Assembly (NCBI GenBank): GCA_934047225.1 | Contig: CAKOHE010000074.1 | Span: 62,001-126,000, forward strand | DNA from: Ypsolopha sequella | Lineage: Eukaryota > Arthropoda > Insecta > Lepidoptera > Ypsolophidae | Direction: 5' to 3' | DNA length: 64,000 nt | Part shown: one piece after another, positions 32,421-42,663 of the stretch | Numbering within the stretch: position 1 is the first letter of the stretch | How the letters are laid out: each line of letters opens with the position of its first letter | Position numbers and translations under genes: made by a program | Notes under the pieces: generated by a model | What the model saw: the letters and a program-made list of their open reading frames with translations, nothing else | Databases searched by the model: none | What the model was told of the DNA's origin: nothing

Positions 32421-32667
32421 ATATAAGTATATTAGATTCTCGTTGTCATCAGTTTCAAGCCAATATTGTTTATTTTCGACTCAAAGCTTTGGATCTACTG
32501 AAATGTAAACAACTCAGCTCAGCAGTCCTTCAACTAAAGTGGTTTCAGTCAATAGTACCAAACAAACAGAGTACTGTAGCATTCAGTTTCTAGGGAAAAC
32601 AAATAACAATTAATGTTTACACAAGAGGTTTCTTAAAAACCATTACTGATTGACCATTATAAAAATG

Positions 32668-33760
32668 AAAAAACCGGTCAAGTGCGAGTCAGACCGTATC
32701 GTGGATGAAAAATGTAATTTTGTCATTTTGTTTTCGTGAATTTCTCAACCGCTATATTTTTCCTGTAATTTTTACGTAAAATTAAAAATATTACGGTAAA
32801 TGTATTTAAGGTATATATTTTTACACACAGCTCTTAAATATCTTTAATTTAATACCCATATGGACTAAAAGTGATTTAGAGATTTATGCATAAATAACAA
32901 ATTCAACAAAATTTTAAAACTAAAATTAATCTAAATTAAAATCGCCTACCAATTTTAGTAGATTTTGTACATCCTAAAATTAAACAAAAAGTATAATATA
33001 TATAAAAAATATAATATATAAATCCTATATTAAATAAATTGGGGAGGGTACCCAAGACGCTGGCAGCGTTACCTCGTTTTGGATCGCTAAACTGATCCTC
33101 TGACCCAGGTAAGCTCCAGCCCTTGGGTCACCAATACCCACATTGTATTTTTAGGGTATTTTTTGTAATGGAAATATTTTGAACAATTTAAAATATATAT
33201 ATATATATATATATACAGTGGTGGACATATAATTAGAAACAGTACATAAAACTTAGGTAAACACAGAATGAACTATCGTTATGAGTAAAAAATATATAGA
33301 TTAAATCACTATTAACTATGTCAGAACATAGCCAATGAGTTAAAAATCTCATAAAATATAAAATAAAATAGACTTTTAACAAAAAAATAGCAACCGACTT
33401 CAATAGTAACAGCATAAATAAATAATTCTGTAACACTTTTGCCGACTTCTTTCTTCCTGAAACATTATGTTATCTAGAAGTCGAAGTTCAACATCTGAAG
33501 GATCTAATGGATGGATGGATGGATGGATGGATGGATGGATGATTATATAAAGGGGTATGATTTTTTACAGCACCTGGGGCTTTAGACTTCTGTAGAAGTT
33601 ATCAGTTTCAACTTGATATCTTTGACGGAGATCAAGCAAAAGGATCTTGACAGACGGACAACAAAGGGATCCTATAAGAGGTCCTTTTTTTTTCATTTTG
33701 TGGTACGGAACCCTAACCCTTACACCACTACCGGGTATTCTTTTATCCCAAAGCAGTGAA
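32668..33760 (-). repeat. Dispersed repeat 'GGTTCCGTA ... ACTCGCACTTG', broken copy
   Basis: The minus strand begins near 33718 (TAGGGTTCCGTACCACAAAA, with CCGTCTGTCAAGATCC). It ends near 32668 with TCTGACTCGCACTTGACCGG. These are the two ends of a repeat seen complete at 62705-63235. The middle is enlarged by unrelated sequence that includes a (GGAT)n run. Confidence 0.55.
33507..33543 (+). repeat. (GGAT)n microsatellite
   Basis: About nine GGAT units. Confidence 0.95.
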
Positions 33761-33935
33761 CGAACGTTCACCGATCCCAAGCCATATTATTTCACACTAC
33801 TAAACCGTCTTTTTTATTTATCCCAAAATGCGGTAAATATATGGCGAGCCATAGTTTATCAAAGTACCTATTTAGTTATTATGTACACGTTTTTTTTTTT
33901 ATATGTATTATTATTATTAATTTTTAGTTTGTATA

Positions 33936-34221
33936 CAGGGTGGAAAAAATTTAAGGGCCCTGGAGGAAAACTACCTTAAATCCTTTAGTTAGCTCATATT
34001 ACTGAAACGAAACATTCCTTTACTTTTTAAAAGAAATAAAATTGCATTCTAAGATATTCTGAAATTCGCTTGCCTCACCCAGGAATCGAATCAACTAAAA
34101 ATTTAAAAATAAACCCTCGCTATTTTACTATACGAATCGGTAGGACTAATGTTCAGGATAAAATTTGTCTAATAAACATTTGGTCTTACACTCATTTGTT
34201 GTACGAGATACCCATGAAATT
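33936..34221 (+). repeat. Single arm of the 1-kb fold-back family, copy 3
   Basis: It starts CAGGGTGGAAAAAATTTAAG and follows the left arm of the other copies to CCCATGAAATT, then stops. Its centre and second arm are missing. A different fold-back follows at 34245. Confidence 0.85.
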
Positions 34222-34244
34222 ATAACACAGTTTACGCCACTCGG

Positions 34245-34526
34245 ATCTCTGTATTCAGCGAGACAATGCAAAGCGGTCTATTCACCCCTCAGTATTATGA
34301 TAATTCATTTTATAAAACGATACGTCCGACATGTATGACTTCTGTTATAAAATGCAACTACACATGATTATCATGGTATGAGGGTCAGTCAGGTCACCAG
34401 CAGTCAGAGGCCAGCGGTTTCTTTTGTGTTGAGAGTTGAGACGGCGGCGGCACATCCTTTGACGTGGTGGCAGGTGTCAGTCGGGGGAATGACCCGCTTT
34501 GCATCGTCTCGCTGAACATAGATGGT
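34245..34526. mobile_element. 280-bp fold-back element
   Basis: Left arm words TGTATTCAGCGAGACAATGC and AAAGCGGTCTATTCACCCC are mirrored by GGGGAATGACCCGCTTTGC and ATCGTCTCGCTGAACATA. The inner ATGATAATTCATTTTATAAA also has a partner. No coding sequence. It replaces the missing part of the preceding fold-back copy. Confidence 0.7.
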
Positions 34527-35119
34527 TTTTATAACTATTTTATAAATTATAAATTTATAAATTAACCGATATTTTTCCTAATTATGTGTCCATCTTGCAA
34601 CTGTTACTATTCGAAGCACTATAACCCCATAGATAAAGCGAGGGTATTCAGAAAAATTGGCTCTGCTCCAACGCTTTCATTTTACACTTGTCTATCCTGC
34701 TCAGTGGAAGCGGGCCACTCGGAAATCTTGCGATTTCAAGGTATTTTTATTTATGGTTTTTGAATAAGAAGGATGAGTTTTTAATATGACTGCCGTTTTA
34801 TATCTAATTTTATACGACGTCTATTTTGGTATAAGTTTTATTGTTATATAATAACCTATTATAATTATATCTCAAATGAAATGATATTTAGATCGTAGAA
34901 ACTACCTTAGCGATTGTCTATTAGGCCTATCTTTGCGATTTTATTGGATGCAGCGAAATGCAAGTAATCGCGTATCGAATGGCCGAAATATCAAAGAGCG
35001 AAATATGAGATTATATTTTCAAAATTTTATCATCCCAATTTCATTTTTTGAAAAGGGACAGAAATTTAGAGAATCCCCTTTCAACACAGAAATTATCCTA
35101 GGAAACATTGATATGTATA
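34527..35119. other. Intergenic stretch without recognised genes
   Basis: AT-rich; only a spurious 64-codon frame. Nothing supported. Confidence 0.4.
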
Positions 35120-35368
35120 CACCGTGAAATTAAAGTGGTTTTGAAAACGAAAACTTGTGGTAATGCTAGTCGATACGAACAACTTTTACTATGGAGTCAA
35201 ACCTGAAACCGTGAAAAAGAAGTCAGCTGTTTCATACATTTTGGTCGGGTAGCTATGAAACAGCATATTTTGTTTGCGATTTAAGGTTTAGTTCCATAGT
35301 AAAAGTTGTTCATATTGACGAGTACTATCACCAGTTTTCGTTTCCAAAACCACTTTAATTTCACGGTG
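35120..35368. mobile_element. 249-bp TA-flanked fold-back element
   Basis: CACCGTGAAATTAAAGTGGT at the left is mirrored by ACCACTTTAATTTCACGGTG at the right, with TA on each side. The arms extend inward to AACAACTTTTACTATGGA, present in both. It fits a Tc1/mariner-derived miniature element. Its subterminal sequence is shared with 11588-11812. Confidence 0.88.
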
Positions 35369-35397
35369 TATTTGTTGTAGCTATCTAGCTCATTCGT

Positions 35398-35440
35398 CTG
35401 ATGACGGCCCCATGCCGAGGATCGAAATATATCGAATAAT
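35398..35440 (+). ncRNA. CTGATGA ... GAAA motif, possible hammerhead-ribozyme core (copy 1)
   Basis: CTGATGA at 35398-35404, then 19 bases, then GAAA at 35424-35427 followed by TATATCGA. The same layout recurs at 61351 and, altered, on the minus strand at 56944-56987. CUGAUGA and GAAA are the conserved core of the hammerhead. I could not pair a closing stem III with a cleavage triplet, so this may only be a conserved 3' end of a retroelement. Confidence 0.25.
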
Positions 35441-35879
35441 ATTTTTTTATTGTTTTAATGCAGAAAAAAAAGGAAATAAATAAAGCTTACAAAAGCAAAA
35501 TATAATATATTTATTAACGTATTTATGTCTGAAACATAACATGATGGAAATCATAATATGTTCTGTGATGGAAATTGTTCGTATCGTATATTTTTTCTCG
35601 CCACAATAGAATGCAAAAAGAGATAAAACAAAAAATAACAAAAGGTCTGTCAAAAGTAATCGTACAGAATATACGGGTTTCGACAATGTATGCAGAGAGT
35701 TAATTTTCAATTTCAATTTATTTATTGAAAACCCTAACAGCATAATAAAATTAATTAAACAGTCACTAATTACTCTACACAATGTTACAGTAATTGCTAA
35801 GATTATTAATTGTAGGAAAATTATATTTTATAGCAAGTTTCATGTTTACTTAAGATACTTCTTCAAAGATATTATATAA

Positions 35880-36125
35880 TACTAGAGCACGCCCGCGACT
35901 TCGCCTGCGTGGTTTTGGGATATAAACAGCCAGCTGTACCCGTTAGGAACACTTTTGCCACACAAATGTTTACACCCCGTTTCACCCTTCTATGGGGTGA
36001 CTTTGGAAAAACCATTTCTTAGTGCACCTCTACACTACGGCATTTAAGGAATATATGTTCAAAATTTAATGTTTCTATCTTCAGCAATAAAAGTGCGTTG
36101 TCTGTTAGTCAGTCACGTAACTGTT
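35880..36125 (+). repeat. Dispersed repeat of the 'CGCCCGCGACTTCGCC' type
   Basis: It opens CACGCCCGCGACTTCGCCTG and has the AAAATTTAATGTTTCTATC wording common in insect non-coding repeats. It is related in its opening to 23770-24015. Confidence 0.55.
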
Positions 36126-36269
36126 TTATACATATATATATTACCGGCCAAACCCGATTTTAGGACAAACTAGTTTTGTCACAATCTTCTGCGCTGAAGG
36201 AATTCTTGGTTTTCTTAAAAAAAAACAGGCGGTCGCTCAATTACAATCCGCGACTCGCCATATACGTAA

Positions 36270-36352
36270 GGACCTGTCCACACGGCGCGTTGCGTCAGCG
36301 CAACGCAAAGATTTAGATTGATTCAACGTAATGCGCCGTGTGGACAGGCTCC
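36270..36352. mobile_element. 83-bp GC-rich hairpin
   Basis: GGACCTGTCCACACGGCGCG at the left is mirrored by GCGCCGTGTGGACAGGCTCC at the right, with a smaller hairpin (GCGTTGCG/CGCAACGC) inside. It is probably a miniature transposon. Confidence 0.75.
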
Positions 36353-36437
36353 ACTGACTCGATTCTGCGCTGAAGGATTTTTGAAAATTCCGAAATCCCA
36401 GGTAAAAACAGTAAAAATTATAAAATTAAATAATAAA

Positions 36438-36846
36438 TTCAGAGGCTGTGCGAATTTTATTTTTTTCACTGTCACTCCAAGCGAAAAATCGCGCAGTGCG
36501 AGAGGGGCGGATTCAGGGCAAAAGAGAAAAAAGTTTGTTTTATATTTTTATTAAAAAATCTAAAATAGCTAGCAAAATTCTAGATATTGTTGAAACACAC
36601 CTAATAAAATATGTTTGAGTTCTGTATATGGTTTCTATTCGTCAAACGAGGAGAAAAAGTGTGTTTGAAGACCTCATTTCAACAATTATTTCTATCGAGG
36701 AAAATTTATCCAAATATGTTTTACAATTTCAAAACCCTAGGTTATATAGTCAAAATGCATATTCCAGAAATTCATTAAAATTTTCCGTGTATTTCATGAA
36801 ATACACAGAAAAGAAACACCCGTATTTTTTTCGTATATCGCCTTAA
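36438..36846 (+). repeat. TTAA-bounded repeat, copy C
   Basis: Close to copy A throughout. It starts TTCAGAGGCTGTGCG (TTAA altered to TTCA) and ends TCGCCTTAA at 36846. The CR1-like LINE begins directly after it, so either the LINE inserted at the TTAA or it carried the junction with it. About 40 bp of left flank resemble that of copy B. Confidence 0.7.
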
Positions 36847-36879
36847 GCCGACAACATAATAATATGAATTCAGGAGATA

Positions 36880-38133
36880 ATGGATCAGGATGTAACGTTT
36901 GGAGAAATGTTGAAAATTGCTGAATCCATGGGTGAAATTATAGACAGCAATGATGAAAAACTACAGTTACTTGTAAAAGCGACACAGCCTTCAGAGGAAC
37001 CTAGCTGCATACACAGTAGCTGCCTGCTATGTGGATCATCTGCAACACCAGCTTCGCCAGATACTCCGCCTATACTGACCCCTCAGGATCTACATACGTC
37101 CGTGGGCCTCTCACCATCTCAGAGTCCACTTGGCATGACTATGACACCCCCCGCACAGGAGCACGTCTCTGTCACTGGTCTGAGAGTATCCCCAGGCTCT
37201 CCTGGAGTGTCAGTGCCTCCGTCCGAGTCCGTAAGTGAGGACTGTCAGCTTTACCAGGGTCCCAAAACACCAGTCTCCACACCTGAACCTAAGAGCAAGG
37301 TTACCCGTCGAAAGCAACGTCGCCGTTCTGCTCGCCTTCGTCGTGGCTCCGGTCATGGCGCAGAACCATCATCCACTCCTGCAGTGGAAACCGCGTCAGA
37401 CCCTGCACCTACGTCTGACGCGCTGCCCACGCCGAGCTCTTCCCCTCAGCCTTCTGAGCCCTTGTCGGTTGCTGCGTCAGCGGCTGAATCCTCGGCGTCG
37501 CAAGGACATAATACTGTTGTGTTTACAGACTCTATTGGAAAAAACTTAGGGCCCTTATTAGGAAATAAACTTATGCAGAAAGTCACCAATATTTGTATGC
37601 CAGGTGCATCTTTCATACAAATTGTAGAGCGTTTGCTCAAAATGGAATATCAATTAAATACTACAATTGTTCTGCTAATAGGAAATAGTACAGGTATCAC
37701 ACAAAGTGACCTTATAAAATATCTCGAGCTAATGTTACAACTTAGTGTTAAAAAAATCATCATTTGTGAATTCCCTTATTCAGAATTACTTACAGGGTCA
37801 CAAAAAACTACTTTATATAATTTGAATATGTGCATGCACAACTTCTCAGCTGGTCACAGTGACAAGGTGCACTACTTAGATACGAATATCTACATTCGTG
37901 ATTTTTTTTTGACAGAAGGTACTTTGTACCTTGCAAATTATTATAAAAAACAATTAGCTACTAAGTTAGCATGCATTTTAGAAGGTAGTGAATCTGTTAC
38001 AAAGAGTGTAACAGGAAATTTTCCAATACCAGTTATAATTGATGGTATTTGTAATGTTAATTATTTACATAATTTTGTCCCTATTGACACGGTTAGTACA
38101 AGTACTAACAAAATTGTAAAAAATTCCTTTTAG
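36880..38133 (+). CDS. LINE ORF1 protein with degenerate SGNH/esterase-like domain (417 aa)
   Basis: The first 210 residues are low-complexity, rich in Pro and Ser, with a basic run (RRKQRRRSARLRR, about 143-155) suited to RNA binding. From about 212 a globular part begins with VVFTDSIGKN (candidate nucleophile Ser218). Then come PGASFIQIVERL and TTIVLLIGNS (oxyanion-type Gly268-Asn269). This is the order of SGNH/GDSL hydrolases, which form the esterase domain of CR1 ORF1. The C-terminal Asp-x-x-His dyad is not present (the region reads FLTEGTLYLANYY), so enzymatic activity is doubtful. There is no CCHC zinc knuckle. The stop is two bases before the long frame of ORF2. Confidence 0.75.
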   Translation: MDQDVTFGEMLKIAESMGEIIDSNDEKLQLLVKATQPSEEPSCIHSSCLLCGSSATPASPDTPPILTPQDLHTSVGLSPSQSPLGMTMTPPAQEHVSVTGLRVSPGSPGVSVPPSESVSEDCQLYQGPKTPVSTPEPKSKVTRRKQRRRSARLRRGSGHGAEPSSTPAVETASDPAPTSDALPTPSSSPQPSEPLSVAASAAESSASQGHNTVVFTDSIGKNLGPLLGNKLMQKVTNICMPGASFIQIVERLLKMEYQLNTTIVLLIGNSTGITQSDLIKYLELMLQLSVKKIIICEFPYSELLTGSQKTTLYNLNMCMHNFSAGHSDKVHYLDTNIYIRDFFLTEGTLYLANYYKKQLATKLACILEGSESVTKSVTGNFPIPVIIDGICNVNYLHNFVPIDTVSTSTNKIVKNSF

Positions 38134-38144
38134 AATTGAAGACA

Positions 38145-40868
38145 ATGGGAAAGCCGCCTGTATTAAAGCTGGTACATCAAAACATACAAGGCGGCTTTCT
38201 CAGCAAAATACTTTCAATCGAGTTGTTCTTAGAGGAATCAAAAACAGATATTTTGTGTGTAACCGAACATCATCTACATGAACATAATATGCATTTTAAT
38301 GTTAATAATTTTAGTGTTCTTAGTTGCTACAATAGATTAAAAATACAAAAAGGTGGCTCCATGATTCTTGTAAAAAATAGTATAAAAGCAAAGGAAAGAA
38401 AAGACATTGTAAAACTTTCTGTAGAACATCAACTAGAATTAGCTTGCATAGAAATGAGTACATATATTATTCTCTGTGTTTACCGACCCTCAGGACAAGA
38501 TTACAACATTTTTGAAAAAGCAATGGAAGAGGTTTTAAAATTATTATTTGATACAAAGAAAAAAGTTATTATATGTGGAGATTTTAACGTAGATTTACTA
38601 GAAAAATCGATTATGCGCTCAAAATTATTACATTTATTCAAATCATTTAATTTGTCTAATGTGTTCTTAGAACCTACTCGAATTACTCGGGATACTGCGT
38701 CATGCCTCGACAATATATTCTGTGATTGTGAGTATTCAGACAATAAAGTAATCAACCGCTTGCAGTCCGATCACAGTGGCCAAACTATAACCATTAAACA
38801 AAGCGTAAAACAACTGCCCAAAGAAGTCTTTTGCAGACCTATTACAACTCTCAAAGTAGATTGTTTCAAAGCAAATCTAGAAGTTAAATTAGCACATTTT
38901 AATCTTCTCCAAGACGATGCAAACGCTCTCTTTACAGACCTTTTCAACATAGTCTCTAAAGAGTTCGAAAATACGTTTAAGATGCAAAAACTTTCTAACA
39001 AAAGTAAAATCACCTTCAGTGACTGGGCGACACCAGGTATTTATAAAAGCAGAAATCATTTATACGAATTATACGACATAAAGTCCTACAATAATAATGT
39101 TAAATTTACTGAATTCGTGAAAAATTACTCACGCATCTTTAAATTGGTGTGTTTAAAAGCAAAAAGTATCTACTTGAATAAAAAACTTAAAAGGTCCGAT
39201 AACAAAGTAAAAACAGTATGGAACATCATAAATACTGAAACTGGGAAAAGTAAGAAACGAGATAACGAACTTAAGTTAAGTATTAACAATGAAGTCGTTA
39301 CAGGAGTTAAAGAAGTTGCGAATGCCTTTGAACAATTCTTTACTGAAATTCCCTCCTTAACAACTAAAGATTTAAATTCAAGCCCTAGGCTTGCGCAGGA
39401 TCTTTTAATAGATCACGTACCTCAGTGTCTTTCTGTATTTGCTTTTAAACATATTAATTCATTAACTGTAATTAAAGCATTTAAATCGCTTAACTTGAAA
39501 AAAACCGAGGACTTATGGGGCCTATCTGTGAAAGTTATAAGTTCTGTCATTGATTTAATAGCTCCTTATTTGGCATTAATTTTTAATAAATGTGTAGATG
39601 ATGGTATCTTTCCTGACTTAATGAAGTTTAGTAAATTGATCCCCCTTTTTAAATCAGGCGACCACGGGGACCCTTCAAACTATAGACCTGTGTCAGTTTT
39701 ACCGGTATTGAGTAAGGTTTTTGAAAAAATAGTTTTTAATCAATTGTTATTTCATTTTAATTTAAATAAGTTACTTCACTGTGAACAATATGGATTCACT
39801 AGAGGGATGTCAACCACAGATGCAGGAGTTGCTTTAGTTAAGCACATTTTTGATGCTTGGGAAGAAAAGCAAGATGCATTTGGTGTATTTTGTGACCTCT
39901 CGAAAGCCTTTGATTGCGTTAATCATGAAACACTCTTATGTAAATTGGATCACTACGGAGTGAGGGGCAAATCTTTGGCGTTATTGAAGTCATATCTTAG
40001 TGATCGTATTCAAAAGGTAGACATTAACGGGGTAAAATCAAGTGGAGCATTAGTTAAAATGGGTGTCCCGCAGGGTTCCATATTAGGGCCCTTGCTGTTT
40101 TTAATTTACATAAATGACCTTCCATATTTAGTTAAAGACTTAACGAAGATAGTATTATTCGCAGACGACACGTCACTTATTTTTAAAGTTAATAGACGTA
40201 AAGATATCCTTGACGGCGCGAATACAACTTTATCACTGGTGCTTGATTGGTTTACTGTAAATAATTTAGTTTTAAACGCAAAAAAGACAAAGTGTATAAA
40301 ATTTACGTTACCAAATGTAATTCAAGTGGATGGTAATTTGCTTTTGCAGGGGTCCAAGCTGGAGTTAGTTAACGAAACAAAGTTTTTAGGCATTACGGTA
40401 GACTCTCGTCTTCAGTGGGGTCCCCACATAGAAGCCCTATGTGGTAGACTTAGTTCGGCCGCATACGCTGTTAGACGCATAAGACAAATTACTGATGTAG
40501 ATACTGCTAGACTAGTCTATTTTAGTTACTTTCACAGCATTATGTCATACGGCATGCTGTTATGGGGTAGAGCCGCGGATACAGACGCAGTCTTTGTTTT
40601 GCAGAAGAGAGCAATTCGGGCTATTTATAATATGAAGCACCGGGATTCATTAAGACAAAAGTTCAAAGAAATTAATATATTAACGGTTCCTTGTGAATAT
40701 ATTTACCAAGTCCTTAGATATGTCAGAAAAAATGTTGAGTCTTTCCCAAGGCTTGGTAAGCAACATTGTAAGGAGACCAGAAATAAGCATAAACTGGCTT
40801 TTCCAAAAATCAGACTCGCTAAGGTGAGTACCTCTTTTGTAGGACATGGTATAAGATTTTACAATTAA
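38145..40868 (+). CDS. LINE ORF2: APE endonuclease and reverse transcriptase, C-terminally truncated
   Basis: The frame opens at 38136; the first ATG is 38145. Residues are numbered from the frame opening. Endonuclease: HQN (N16), TEHH (E44), ICGDFNVD (D149, N151) and SDH at 211-213. These are the catalytic set of APE-type nucleases. RT: LIPLFKSGDHGDPSNYRPVS (501-520), DLSKAFD at 587-593, GVPQGSILGP at 643-652 and FADD at 675-678. The TAA at 40866 replaces a Lys codon that is AAA in the copy at 17322-18317. Beyond it the frame stays open for 50 codons to a second TAA at 41019. This copy therefore lost its last 50 residues through one base change. Otherwise the enzyme looks intact. Confidence 0.93.
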   Translation: MGKPPVLKLVHQNIQGGFLSKILSIELFLEESKTDILCVTEHHLHEHNMHFNVNNFSVLSCYNRLKIQKGGSMILVKNSIKAKERKDIVKLSVEHQLELACIEMSTYIILCVYRPSGQDYNIFEKAMEEVLKLLFDTKKKVIICGDFNVDLLEKSIMRSKLLHLFKSFNLSNVFLEPTRITRDTASCLDNIFCDCEYSDNKVINRLQSDHSGQTITIKQSVKQLPKEVFCRPITTLKVDCFKANLEVKLAHFNLLQDDANALFTDLFNIVSKEFENTFKMQKLSNKSKITFSDWATPGIYKSRNHLYELYDIKSYNNNVKFTEFVKNYSRIFKLVCLKAKSIYLNKKLKRSDNKVKTVWNIINTETGKSKKRDNELKLSINNEVVTGVKEVANAFEQFFTEIPSLTTKDLNSSPRLAQDLLIDHVPQCLSVFAFKHINSLTVIKAFKSLNLKKTEDLWGLSVKVISSVIDLIAPYLALIFNKCVDDGIFPDLMKFSKLIPLFKSGDHGDPSNYRPVSVLPVLSKVFEKIVFNQLLFHFNLNKLLHCEQYGFTRGMSTTDAGVALVKHIFDAWEEKQDAFGVFCDLSKAFDCVNHETLLCKLDHYGVRGKSLALLKSYLSDRIQKVDINGVKSSGALVKMGVPQGSILGPLLFLIYINDLPYLVKDLTKIVLFADDTSLIFKVNRRKDILDGANTTLSLVLDWFTVNNLVLNAKKTKCIKFTLPNVIQVDGNLLLQGSKLELVNETKFLGITVDSRLQWGPHIEALCGRLSSAAYAVRRIRQITDVDTARLVYFSYFHSIMSYGMLLWGRAADTDAVFVLQKRAIRAIYNMKHRDSLRQKFKEINILTVPCEYIYQVLRYVRKNVESFPRLGKQHCKETRNKHKLAFPKIRLAKVSTSFVGHGIRFYN

Positions 40869-41021
40869 CTTCCAAAGGAGGTCCTTACTTTGTCAGAGAA
40901 TAAGTTTAAACTGTATATTAAGCAGGGCCTATTGAAAAAGGCATATTATAAAATAAATGAATATTTGGATGATGGTGAAGCATGGTGTTACAGTGATAAT
41001 GATACTCGTAGTAAGTTATAA

Positions 41022-41672
41022 TTTAATTAAATAGTATAATTTCTTAACTTATGATTCCTCTAAGGTGTAAACATTAATTGATTATAGACTGTAAAAGGAA
41101 AAGGACTATATGAGACAGGTAGACAAAGATATATATGTTTTTCTTTTTTTCATTAACCTGAATTCCTACTGTCTTGTATTTTCTTATCCCTTGGTTAAAG
41201 TAGATATAAGTCATATATTGTATAGTATAAGTTTTATGTTGAAAAAAAGACATGATCTTGCTAAGTTTCTTGCCCTTCTTCTTAGCAAGACTAATCGAAT
41301 GGGCGGAGGTAGGCATGTATTTATATATGTAACCTATTAGTATGTAGTATATAGGATGGGATTTGGTCGGCCGCCTGGATTCGTGCTGGGGGCTCGGTTG
41401 GTGATCACTGAACCTTGTTCCTGGTCCCTGGCCGGGTCTCCGGTATGGGTTCGGGCGGCTGATTGGATTTTACCTTGTATAATATATATTTTACCTATCA
41501 TTTTAATCGTAAATATATTGCTACATAAATTAAATAAACCTTTAATTTAGTTCATGTACATTTATTATTCTATTACATATATTTTCTTTATTAGATTAAA
41601 TTTGACGTGTAAAAAGTGTATATATCTATACCTGCTTTGCAAAATAAACTATTTGAATTTGAATTTGAATTT
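41022..41672 (+). other. 3' UTR of the CR1-like LINE
   Basis: Conserved landmarks are GCGGAGGTAGGCATGTATTT, GGTCGGCCGCCTGGATTCGT and TAAATAAACC, ending in TTTGAA repeats. All are shared with the fragments at 16735-18317 and 59676-60211. Short frames in it are not conserved. Confidence 0.85.
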
Positions 41673-42663
41673 GGAGAAATTCTCCATCTACAACTCTAAT
41701 TTCTAGACGCACGCACGGATGAACAACAGAGCCAGCGCTATATGGGTGTTGTATATTTGATAGAACCCAAAAAATGAAGACAGAGAGAAAGAACAATCCT
41801 CCAGCGAAATTAGGTAAAATCAAGTAGCGGTACCGAAAAATATTTAATTTACTTAAGGGGAACGAAAATACAAACAGAAATAAAATGTCAGCTTTCGGAT
41901 GATTTTGTTGCAATAATTAGGTTACGTATAGCCATAAAAAAAATACATGTTTTTGGTTGAACTTTAAGGTATTCATTTTCCACAAACCACGTTAATCGAT
42001 TCATATTTGTACTGTCAATGAATTTGTTTGTAACCCTCTATTGCACACTTCTTATCGATTTTGTTTCAGGTATCGCTTTCGCGATTTTGTTGGTTTTTTT
42101 TTTAATAAAATTAGTGTGAATGATATCTATTCATTTTCCAATAACCACGTTATTCGGGTCAAAAAAAGCACCCCCTTTTTCCAAAAATACGTAAATCCAC
42201 TGATGCAGTCAGTGGCAGCAAGATATTGTCAGTCTACGCCTAGCGTTGGCGCCCGTAAGACGTGGAACCTGTGCCCTTTTTTGCAAGCTATAAATATCTC
42301 CCAAAACTACTTCAAAACACATTGAAATTAATTTTATAAAGTAATGTTTCGAGGAGCATCATATTCCTGCCGTTAAAAACTCAACAAAATATGCGTATGA
42401 GTGATTTAGCTACATCGTGCCATAGTCATAACAACAAAACTGAATGAATTTGGAATGAATTCATACTTTTATGCGGGAAAATAATATATGTTACTCTAAA
42501 AGAATAATTTTGTGATCGTTATTGAAACCCAAATTAATTTACTTATACTTACTGAGATCTGTAACAAAGGTCAATGACCTTTTCGTGAAATTACCCTCTA
42601 GTATTGGCTCACCATTTCAGGTCCAATAAGTGAAGTTTTTTGCAAATTATATAGGTACACTTA
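41673..42663. other. Intergenic stretch without recognised genes
   Basis: No exon or repeat boundary supported. A 94-codon frame at 42041 has no recognisable domain. Confidence 0.35.

Larger units (their letters stand above)
36847..41672 (+). mobile_element. CR1-like LINE, near full length
   Basis: Two ORFs, a 3' UTR of about 650 bp and a 3' terminus of TTTGAA repeats (41653-41671) make a complete layout, although only about 33 bp precede ORF1. At least three shorter 3' copies exist in the window (16735, 17322, 59676). No target duplication could be seen. An esterase-like ORF1 together with an APE-type endonuclease and RT fits the CR1 clade; a neighbouring clade is possible. Confidence 0.85.

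Noticed and set aside
35447..35782. 111-codon hydrophobic frame on the minus strand
   Set aside because: Leu/Phe/Ile-rich because of T-rich DNA; no signal of a real membrane protein gene and no splice context.
36847..36879. Full-length 5' UTR of the LINE
   Set aside because: Only 33 bp separate the TTAA repeat from ORF1. I cannot tell a short genuine 5' UTR from a truncation, so completeness at the 5' end is not claimed.
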